Shown here: positions 1 through 5,054 of the stretch, in pieces
Position numbering within the stretch: position 1 is the stretch's first letter
How the letters are laid out: the number at the start of each line of letters is the position of its first letter
NCBI GenBank assembly: GCA_021156225.1
Contig: JAJNBN010000323.1
Span: 1 to 5,057, forward strand
From: Verrucomicrobiota bacterium
GTDB taxonomy: Bacteria; Verrucomicrobiota; Verrucomicrobiia; Limisphaerales; JAEYXS01
Direction: 5' to 3'
Length of the DNA: 5,057 bases
The notes under the pieces: generated by a model
What the model was told of the DNA's origin: nothing
Databases searched by the model: none
The model's input: only the letters and a program-made list of their open reading frames with translations
Position numbers and translations under genes: made by a program

Positions 1-394
1 CGGCGGTCTGGCGCTTCTTCGCATCCGGATCGCCGAGATTGCCCTCACGATCGCACATGATGAGCACGCTGCGGACGCCTTCGCCAATGCAGATGTTTTT
101 CAGTTCGGTGAGGTAGGCCATGTCCTTGGCCTTGTCCATGAACATCTGGTTCACATACTCCACCGCGCCCAGCTTGAATTCACGACGGGTGACTTTCGGA
201 AAGTCCAAGTTCGTCAGTTCTTTTTTAGTGAGGATGGCGACGTGAAGCGACCATTCTGCCAATGAGATCTCAAACCAAGGTTTCTTGGCCGAACCGCCGC
301 TGGTTTTGCAACCCGTCAGCGAGCCTAATCCCAGACCCGCCAAAGCCAGTGAAGATTGCTTGAGGAAAGAACGGCGGTCCAATGAATGGTTCAT
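1..394 (-). CDS. Sugar phosphate isomerase/epimerase-like TIM-barrel lipoprotein, Tat-exported (3' end outside window)
   Basis: The reading frame runs from an ATG at 392-394 to the window edge, giving 131 codons without a stop; the C-terminal part is missing. The N-terminus has a twin-arginine motif (DRRSFLK, residues 6-12), a hydrophobic stretch (residues 16-27) and a lipobox LTGC with Cys29, so a Tat-exported lipoprotein is likely. After it come EISLAEWSLH (42-51), LDFPK (63-67), AVEYVNQMF (77-85), SVLIMCDREGNLGDPD (109-124). These are typical of the exported xylose-isomerase-like TIM-barrel (AP endonuclease family 2) proteins of Verrucomicrobiota and Planctomycetota annotated as sugar phosphate isomerase/epimerase. 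The substrate is unknown and the metal-binding residues lie outside the window. It sits 19 bp downstream of the permease gene on the same strand, so co-transcription is likely. No Shine-Dalgarno is visible before the ATG. The family call is from recognised motifs and not from a search. Confidence 0.85.
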   Translation of the reverse strand, partial: MNHSLDRRSFLKQSSLALAGLGLGSLTGCKTSGGSAKKPWFEISLAEWSLHVAILTKKELTNLDFPKVTRREFKLGAVEYVNQMFMDKAKDMAYLTELKNICIGEGVRSVLIMCDREGNLGDPDAKKRQTA

Positions 395-413
395 AGGCGA
401 TAAGTTGGACCGC

Positions 414-1790
414 TCAATGTTTCACCGATCCACTACCTGATAGCGGGGGATTGCGGAATAAGGCCACGAACAGCACCAGAATAATGGCTGCAAAGGCGGC
501 CGGTTTGCCCCAGAGCGGTTTCCATTCGATGGCTTTCAACTCTTGTTTGCGCAGGTTTTGCTTCTCTCCTTCCAGTTTTGCGATCTGCGGTTCCAAGAAG
601 GCTTTGGCAGCCGGGTCCGCCGTGGCCAGTTTGGCTTTGGCTTCATCCAGCGCTTTGCCGGCAGCTACCAGCTGGGTGGCGTACTGCTTGGAAGCGTCGG
701 GTGTGTGCTTGGCTTCGACCCAGCTGGCGGTTTGAGCCCCGATGAGCATTCCTAAGCCCAGCGTGAAGAGCACCAGTAAGCCTTGAGCCTGCCCGCGAAT
801 CTCTTTCGGCGCCACTTGGTCGGTATAGATCTGGCCGGTGACGAAGAAGAAGTCATAGCAAATCCCGTGAAGCAATACGCCACCCAAAATCATCCAGCGT
901 ACTTCATCGGTGGCCCCAAGTGAGAATAGGGCATAACGGACTACCCAAGCCAACATGCCAACAGCCAGCATCCATTTCACCCCCAAGCGTGCAAAGAAGA
1001 GCGGCATCACCAGCATGAAGAAGATTTCGGACATCTGACCGTAGGACATCGTCTGGCCGACTGGCAATCCAGTCATCTCCACTACGCGACTGGTGATCTG
1101 GTAGTAGAAGGCGAGGGGAATGCAGATCAACATCGAGGAGATGAGGAAGATGAGGTAGGATTTGTTCTTCAGGAGCACCAAGGCGTCCAAGCCCAAGATT
1201 TGGCGGGCCGAGACAGGGCCCGTAGAGGCCGCTGGCGGCGTGTGCGGCAACAGGAAGCTGAAGAGGCCCAAAGCCAGCGAAGCTCCGGCGGTCAGGTAGA
1301 ACATGCTGATCTGATTATCCCATTTTAACGCTGTCAAGGTCAGGCCGGCGGCGATCCACCCGATAGTTCCGAGAACGCGGATGCCGGGGAATTCCTTCTC
1401 TGGATTGGACATGTTTTTCATGGCCAGTGTGTTGGTCAATGCCAGCGTCGGGAAGTAGGTCAGCATGTAAGCAAAGAAGAATCCGTTGATGGCATTAGGA
1501 TTCGGCGTGGCTGAGGTCATCTGCGTCGTGGCTAGAAACATGAAGACTGCGCCTAGCAAGTGCATGGCTGCCAGAACCCGTTGCGCGGCAAAAAAACGGT
1601 CGGCGATCATGCCGACAAAGAAGGGTGAAATCATGCCTGCGATGGGTCCCACGGAATACATCCAGCCGAAATCACCGGCGTTGAAGCCGATGGTGCTTAG
1701 ATAGTTTGGACCGGTGACGTACCAAGCTCCCCAGATGAAGAATTGCAGGAACATCATCACAGAGAGTTGAATGCGGACGTTGGTATTCAT
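414..1790 (-). CDS. MFS permease of the nucleoside:H+ symporter (NupG/YegT-like) family
   Basis: A 458-residue, 12-TM integral inner-membrane transporter. The N-terminus (LQFFIWGAWYVT, residues 15-26), the FPGIRVLGTIGWI segment (134-146), and HGICYDFFFVTGQIYTD (308-324) with IRGQAQGLLVLFTLGLGMLIG-type sequence (331-351) match the nucleoside:H+ symporter family within the major facilitator superfamily. Approximate TMs lie at 8-27, 40-60, 71-89, 101-121, 138-155, 160-181, 211-230, 254-268, 270-290, 298-317, 333-352 and 429-446. The E. coli relative NupG is about 40 residues shorter. Most of the excess is a charged, Ala/Lys/Glu-rich, probably helical insert (about 361-425) between TM11 and TM12. 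The substrate in this lineage need not be a nucleoside; such permeases often sit beside exported sugar isomerases, as here. The ATG at 1788-1790 fits the family N-terminus, but no Shine-Dalgarno precedes it. The family call is firm, the substrate is not. Confidence 0.9.
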   Translation of the reverse strand: MNTNVRIQLSVMMFLQFFIWGAWYVTGPNYLSTIGFNAGDFGWMYSVGPIAGMISPFFVGMIADRFFAAQRVLAAMHLLGAVFMFLATTQMTSATPNPNAINGFFFAYMLTYFPTLALTNTLAMKNMSNPEKEFPGIRVLGTIGWIAAGLTLTALKWDNQISMFYLTAGASLALGLFSFLLPHTPPAASTGPVSARQILGLDALVLLKNKSYLIFLISSMLICIPLAFYYQITSRVVEMTGLPVGQTMSYGQMSEIFFMLVMPLFFARLGVKWMLAVGMLAWVVRYALFSLGATDEVRWMILGGVLLHGICYDFFFVTGQIYTDQVAPKEIRGQAQGLLVLFTLGLGMLIGAQTASWVEAKHTPDASKQYATQLVAAGKALDEAKAKLATADPAAKAFLEPQIAKLEGEKQNLRKQELKAIEWKPLWGKPAAFAAIILVLFVALFRNPPLSGSGSVKH

Positions 1791-1809
1791 ATGGAGTTAG
1801 CTGCGCAGC

Positions 1810-1838
1810 AGGATAGGAATACCGGGGAAGGGAGGCAA
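1810..1838 (-). promoter_or_regulatory. Predicted sigma-70-like promoter of the permease/isomerase operon
   Basis: On the minus strand a -35 box TTGCCT (1838-1833, four of six to TTGACA) and a -10 box TATCCT (1815-1810, four of six to TATAAT) are separated by exactly 17 bp. Transcription would start near 1803 and leave a leader of only about 12 nt before the ATG at 1790. It is the best-spaced promoter I found in the divergent region. It is a visual match only. Confidence 0.4.
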
Positions 1839-1850
1839 GCGGCTTTCCGC
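1839..1850. repeat. Short inverted repeat abutting the -35 box (possible operator)
   Basis: GCGG (1839-1842) and CCGC (1847-1850) flank a 4-nt centre CTTT, directly upstream of the proposed -35 box of the permease promoter. The position suits an activator or repressor site, but a 4-bp arm is easily produced by chance and it matches no operator consensus I recognise. Confidence 0.15.
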
Positions 1851-1882
1851 AAGAATTGTCGTCGATTGGATAGCATCGCCGC

Positions 1883-1911
1883 TTCCAAGTGGAGAAGAAT
1901 AGGCATATAAA
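1883..1911 (+). promoter_or_regulatory. Possible promoter of the transglutaminase-like/CHASE3 operon
   Basis: TATAAA (1906-1911) is the best -10-like element ahead of the plus-strand genes. Seventeen bases upstream is TTCCAA (1883-1888), a poor -35 (three of six). If used, transcription would start near 1918, inside the longest version of the downstream reading frame. That would favour the GTG at 1928 or 1937 as the true start codon. Confidence 0.25.
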
Positions 1912-2581
1912 GGTGGCGGGTTTCAACGTGGGCATAGTGAATTACTATAGCGGCCAACCGAAACAGAAGGATGCGCAAAGCAGTTGGAGCTACGCATGGC
2001 GGCGGTGGTGCGTCCGGCCGCTATGGTGGTGGCGCACGCTGTTGTTGCTGTGTCTGCCGTTGTCCTTGATGGCGGTGACTTTGGAGGAGTTGCTGAACGC
2101 TGAAAAGATGACGCCGCGCAAATTCGCCGGTTATTTCAAGGATTTCGAGTATAAGTTCCATGCCGAGATCCAGCCGACCAAAGTGTTTCTGGAAACGCGA
2201 AACGGGGATTGCGATGATTATGCGTTGCTGGCGGACATGGTGCTCAGGAAGCATGGTTTCACCACGCGGCTGATCTCCATCCGCATGCCCGGCCTGCTCA
2301 CACATGTGGTTTGCTACGTGGTGGAGGAAAAGGTTTACTTGGACTTCAACAACCGCGTTTATCTGTCCCGGACGGAAAAAGCGGACCCGGACCTGCGGGA
2401 GATCGCCCAGAAGGTGGCGCGTTCGTTCGAGGCGAATTGGACTTCGGTTTCCGAATTCACTTATCGCGATGGAGTGAAAGAACTGGTACAGACAATCTCA
2501 AAGACGGATGCCTACGCCGGTAAAGGTGAAAGCAAAGCGCCCGAAACCCCGGCGAAGAAGAAAATCGTAATCGACTTTTGA
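1889..2581 (+). CDS. Transglutaminase-like cysteine peptidase, exported or membrane-anchored
   Basis: Up to 230 residues. A Trp/Arg-rich segment (WSYAWRRWCVRPLWWWR, 33-49) leads into a hydrophobic stretch (TLLLLCLPLSLMA, 50-62), giving a signal peptide or N-terminal anchor. The following domain of about 100 residues carries a full transglutaminase-like triad: Cys108 in GDCDDYALLA, His139 in LTHVVCYV and Asp152 in VYLDFNN. The GDCDDYA block resembles bacterial transglutaminase-like cysteine peptidases, including LapG, so peptidase activity is more likely than crosslinking, but no substrate can be named. The C-terminus is a basic, Pro/Lys-rich tail (about 205-230). The longest frame begins with GTG at 1889 and has no Shine-Dalgarno. 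In-frame GTGs at 1913, 1928 and 1937 are alternatives, so the N-terminus is uncertain. The CHASE3-PAS gene follows after 12 bp, probably in the same operon; the permease operon is divergent. Confidence 0.8.
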   Translation: MEKNRHIKVAGFNVGIVNYYSGQPKQKDAQSSWSYAWRRWCVRPLWWWRTLLLLCLPLSLMAVTLEELLNAEKMTPRKFAGYFKDFEYKFHAEIQPTKVFLETRNGDCDDYALLADMVLRKHGFTTRLISIRMPGLLTHVVCYVVEEKVYLDFNNRVYLSRTEKADPDLREIAQKVARSFEANWTSVSEFTYRDGVKELVQTISKTDAYAGKGESKAPETPAKKKIVIDF

Positions 2582-2593
2582 ACCAACCTGACG

Positions 2594-3712
2594 ATGAAAG
2601 ATAACATCGAGCAAAGAATGATGGCGCTGTTCGGCACTGTGGCCGCGCTGTTGATTTTCGTGGCCGTCATCGCCCTGAAGAACGTGCGGGAGGCGGAGCA
2701 GAGCAGTGACTGGGTGAACAGCACCCACGCCGTCATCCTGGAAGTGGTGGCGATCGAGAGCGCACTGCAAACAGCCGAGACGAATCTGAGGAATTACGTG
2801 ATCTCAGGTGACGAGCGGGATCAGGCGGCATATCGGGAGGCATTTTCTGAAACGGTAGAACATTTGGGGGTGGCAAAATCGCTGACCAAAGGAGAGGTGC
2901 TGCAACAGCAAAAGGTGGTGGAATTGGAAGACTTGGTGGGAAAGCGCGTCGAATTCGCCCGCAAAGTCGTTACGGCCCTGAAGGATCAGGGTTTTGAGGA
3001 GGCAAAAAAACTGATCGGTTCTGACGCCGCCGATCAAACCTTACGTGATATCAAGCGCGGGGTGGAGAAGTTGAAGGATGAGCAGGCCCTGCTTTTGCAA
3101 CAGCGCGACCGGGAGAGTTTTTTACAAGCGCAATCCACGCGCTGGACGGTCTATGTGGCGGCGGCGCTTAACATCGCTCTGATCGGTCTGATATTCTGGC
3201 TGATCCGGGATGATCTGAAAGCACGTCGCCGGGCGGCCGATGCCATGAGGCTGGCGAATGAGCAACTGGAAGAAAAAGTGACGGCGCGCACGGAGGAAAT
3301 CATCAAGATCAACGAGACGCTGATGCTGGAGAATCTGGAACGCAAATGGTCTCAAGCCATACTGGAACGCCAGTTCCGCCATTTTGAACAGATATTGCAC
3401 TCTATTGGTGATGCGATCTTCGTCATCAGCCGGACCGGGCGCATCATCCGGGTGAATCCCCCGGCGGCCAAAATGACCGGGCTGACGGTGAATGACTTGA
3501 TCGGTGAGCAATTGGGGACAGTAGTGATTCCTGACGAGGAGACGAAAGTGTCTCCCTTTGTGACAGCGTTAAAAGAAGGACGCGACCTTTCGGGGGTGTC
3601 GGCGTCGATAAAAGTACGCAATGGACAATCTATCAAGGTTCTGGCCCGTGCATTTCCGGTGAGAGATAACGATCGGGTGGTGGGTTCAGTGGTGGTGTGC
3701 ACGAGGGGATAA
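2594..3712 (+). CDS. Membrane CHASE3-PAS sensor protein lacking an output domain
   Basis: A 372-residue protein. TM1 is at about 9-28. An extracytoplasmic, all-helical CHASE3 domain spans about 30-175, with the typical Glu/Thr-rich helix ending in NLRNYVISGDERDQAAY (64-80). TM2 is at about 183-204, followed by a basic stretch and a coiled coil (206-262, with LEEKVTARTEEI). A PAS domain spans about 260-370 (ILHSIGDAIFVISRTGRIIRVNPPAAKMTG, read from 267). The protein stops at VVGSVVVCTRG, exactly where sensor kinases usually continue with a D-[IV]-T linker into DHp/ATPase, GGDEF or similar modules. No such module follows in any frame; DUF1802 begins 59 bp later. CHASE3 domains sense unknown extracellular signals, and PAS domains bind ligands or mediate dimerisation. 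It may act through a partner or be a truncated kinase. It starts 12 bp after the peptidase gene; no Shine-Dalgarno is evident. Confidence 0.85.
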   Translation: MKDNIEQRMMALFGTVAALLIFVAVIALKNVREAEQSSDWVNSTHAVILEVVAIESALQTAETNLRNYVISGDERDQAAYREAFSETVEHLGVAKSLTKGEVLQQQKVVELEDLVGKRVEFARKVVTALKDQGFEEAKKLIGSDAADQTLRDIKRGVEKLKDEQALLLQQRDRESFLQAQSTRWTVYVAAALNIALIGLIFWLIRDDLKARRRAADAMRLANEQLEEKVTARTEEIIKINETLMLENLERKWSQAILERQFRHFEQILHSIGDAIFVISRTGRIIRVNPPAAKMTGLTVNDLIGEQLGTVVIPDEETKVSPFVTALKEGRDLSGVSASIKVRNGQSIKVLARAFPVRDNDRVVGSVVVCTRG

Positions 3713-3735
3713 GAGAACGGGTTGCAAATCCTGCG

Positions 3736-3765
3736 TTGGACCTTTGGCCGGAAAACGGCTAGAGT
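3736..3765 (+). promoter_or_regulatory. Possible promoter of the DUF1802-maf operon, giving a near-leaderless mRNA
   Basis: TTGGAC (3736-3741) and TAGAGT (3760-3765, four of six to TATAAT) are separated by 18 bp. The -10 box ends only 6 bp before the ATG at 3772, so a start about 7 nt downstream would fall on or next to the start codon. The absence of a usable Shine-Dalgarno is consistent with leaderless initiation. The evidence is visual only. Confidence 0.3.
3743..3763 (+). other. Small hairpin in the gap before the DUF1802 gene
   Basis: GCCG (3747-3750) pairs with CGGC (3756-3759) around a GAAAA loop. Weaker A-T and G-T pairs extend the stem to 3743/3763. There is no U-run after it, so it is not a convincing intrinsic terminator for the upstream sensor gene. 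It overlaps the spacer and -10 box of the possible promoter. Confidence 0.25.
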
Positions 3766-3771
3766 TAGGGG

Positions 3772-4341
3772 ATGAGAGTCGCATTTAAAGAATGGGCCAT
3801 TGTCGTAGATGCTTTGGCCCAAGGTGAGCAGATCATCATCCTGAGGAAGGGGGGCATCAGTGAGGGCAAAGGCGGCTTTCAAGTGGAGCATCCGCAGTTT
3901 CTTTTTTGGCCGACCTTATTTCATCAGCAACGTGAGCAAGTGGTGGCCCGCGCCCAGCAACGCTTTGATGCCATCGCTCCGGAGCTTCCCCCGGCCGAAG
4001 TGGTGCGTTTGGAATACTATGCCGAGGTGGTCCATTGGGAGCGGTTGGAGTCTTTGGAGGCGGCTCAGCGCCTTAAGGGGCAGCACATCTGGCGGGAGGA
4101 AGTGATCACCGACCGATTTGACTGGGGCAAACAGAAGGCGATATTCGCCTTGGCCGTCCGGGTTCATCGGTTGCCCAAGCGGATTGAATTACCGGTCCGG
4201 CCGGAGTATGGCGGCTGCAAATCGTGGGTGGAACTGACTGAGGAAATCAGCGCAACTGACTCCCAGCCCGTGCTGAGTCAGGAAGCTTTTGAACTCAAGT
4301 TGAAACAATTCAAACAGGCCTTGGACCCCGTTTCGGTCTAG
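3772..4341 (+). CDS. DUF1802 family protein
   Basis: A 189-residue protein, predicted soluble and cytoplasmic with no signal peptide or TM. It matches the DUF1802 pattern. The N-terminal block FKEWAIVVDALAQGEQIIIL (5-24) is followed by RKGGISEG (25-32), FQVEHPQFLFWPTLFHQQRE (36-55), and the C-terminal YGGCKSWVEL (146-155). Function of the family is unknown, and nothing here assigns a catalytic role. The ATG at 3772 is chosen because the conserved KEWA block begins within the first few residues of family members. The purine run AGGGG directly touches the ATG, which is too close to act as a Shine-Dalgarno. The maf gene begins 11 bp after its stop, so the two are probably co-transcribed. The family call is from recognised motifs. 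Confidence 0.85.
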   Translation: MRVAFKEWAIVVDALAQGEQIIILRKGGISEGKGGFQVEHPQFLFWPTLFHQQREQVVARAQQRFDAIAPELPPAEVVRLEYYAEVVHWERLESLEAAQRLKGQHIWREEVITDRFDWGKQKAIFALAVRVHRLPKRIELPVRPEYGGCKSWVELTEEISATDSQPVLSQEAFELKLKQFKQALDPVSV

Positions 4342-4352
4342 CATTCAATACC

Positions 4353-4922
4353 GTGAAGAAACTACCTCCCATCATTTTGGCTTCCGGTTCACCCCGGCGT
4401 TCGTCATTGATGCAACTGCTGAACGTGGATTTCACGGTGGTCGTATCAAAGGCTGAGGAGTGCGAGGCAACGCACTACACTCCGCACGAGATCTGCCAAC
4501 TGAATGCGCACCGGAAGGCCCGCGCGGTAGCCAAGCATCATCCGGATGCGCTGGTGATCGGTGCCGATACCGAGGTGGCCTTGGATACCCAAATCTTTGG
4601 CAAGCCGGAGAATAAAAAAAAGGCGGAAGAGATGCTGTTACGGTTGCAGTCCAAGACCCATGAAGTAGTGACCGGAGTTTGCATTTTGCAGTTGAGGAAC
4701 CATCAGGAGCGCCTGTTCACGGTCAGTACCCGGGTGAAGTTCCACCCGCTGACCTTGAAAGAGATCAAAGAATACCTTGAGCGTATTGATCCTTTGGATA
4801 AGGCAGGGGCCTACGCCATCCAAGAGCATGGTGAACTGCTGGTGGAATCGATCAATGGTTCGCTGACCAATGTGGTGGGCTTGCCGGTGGAGTCGTTAAG
4901 TGAAGAGTTGGGCAGATGGTGA
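4353..4922 (+). CDS. maf: Maf family nucleotide pyrophosphatase (YhdE-type, dTTP/UTP)
   Basis: A 189-residue cytoplasmic protein, full length for the family. Maf proteins hydrolyse non-canonical or canonical nucleoside triphosphates to monophosphate and pyrophosphate, and are linked to nucleotide-pool cleaning and septum inhibition. Visible motifs are ILASGSPRRSSLM (8-20), GADTEVALD (70-78) with the likely catalytic Asp72, FGKP (82-85), THEVVTGV (102-109), DPLDKAGAYAIQEHG (146-160) with Gln157, and NVVGLPVE (173-180). The SGSPRR form, with Arg rather than an aromatic residue after Pro, fits the YhdE subgroup (dTTP/UTP) and not the YceF (m7GTP) subgroup. Most relatives read ADTVV where this one has ADTEV. 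The start is a GTG at 4353, just ahead of the conserved PxILAS block, with no Shine-Dalgarno. An A8 run (4614-4621) codes for part of Asn-Lys-Lys-Lys (87-90). It lies 11 bp behind the DUF1802 gene. Confidence 0.93.
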   Translation: MKKLPPIILASGSPRRSSLMQLLNVDFTVVVSKAEECEATHYTPHEICQLNAHRKARAVAKHHPDALVIGADTEVALDTQIFGKPENKKKAEEMLLRLQSKTHEVVTGVCILQLRNHQERLFTVSTRVKFHPLTLKEIKEYLERIDPLDKAGAYAIQEHGELLVESINGSLTNVVGLPVESLSEELGRW

Positions 4923-5054
4923 GAGGGTTCCCTGAAGGTAAAAAGAGGGGTGTGCTAGAAGGCAGTCAAACGAGAATTTAGGTGACGATTCCTCTGTCCG
5001 GCGGTTGGCGCAATTTTTGCAAACTCCTGATTTTCAGGACTCAAGCGGGGAGAA
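4923..5054. other. Intergenic region between maf and the next gene
   Basis: 132 bp without a recognisable gene. No intrinsic terminator for maf is visible; AGGGTTCCCT near 4925 is a palindrome with too short a loop to form a hairpin. The 3' half holds two inverted repeats (see separate entry). No well-spaced -35/-10 pair stands out; TTGGCG (5005-5010) is only a weak -35 candidate. Confidence 0.5.
5010..5039. repeat. Two adjacent short inverted repeats upstream of the next gene
   Basis: GCAA-TTT-TTGC occupies 5010-5020. TCCTGA-TTT-TCAGGA (perfect 6-bp arms) occupies 5025-5039. Both have a TTT centre, are 4 bp apart, and end 15 bp before the ATG at 5055. They could be a protein-binding site or an RNA hairpin in the leader; no regulator can be named. 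Confidence 0.35.

Noticed and set aside
451..755. Two plus-strand open frames opposite the 3' end of the permease gene
   Set aside because: They lie antisense to the permease insert and TM12 coding sequence; the Ala/Ser/Leu- and Phe/Gly-rich products are typical of shadows.
1672..1978. Two minus-strand open frames (87 and 63 codons) covering the divergent region
   Set aside because: They overlap the permease start, its proposed promoter and the peptidase N-terminus, and show no domain or start signal.
1970..2068. A 32-codon ATG frame (Gly- then Cys-rich) overlapping the peptidase signal segment in another frame
   Set aside because: It begins right after AAGG with no spacing, ends within the real gene and gives low-complexity peptide from a GGT/TGT-rich stretch.
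3122..3511. A 129-codon minus-strand open frame opposite the TM2/coiled-coil/PAS region
   Set aside because: It lies wholly inside the sensor gene on the opposite strand, is rich in Arg/His/Pro/Gln as expected of shadow frames, and has no motif.
3713..3771. Continuation of the sensor into a kinase by read-through or frameshift
   Set aside because: Translation past the TAA gives no transmitter motif and meets another stop at the DUF1802 start; no H-box, N-box or GGDEF sequence is present in any frame.
3352..3891. A 179-codon open frame on the minus strand opposite the PAS domain and the DUF1802 start
   Set aside because: It is antisense to two well-supported genes, has no recognisable domain, and its sequence reads as a shadow of the coding strand.
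4925..4934. AGGGTTCCCT just after the maf stop as a terminator
   Set aside because: The palindrome leaves only a 2-nt loop and has no following T-run, so it cannot form an intrinsic terminator.
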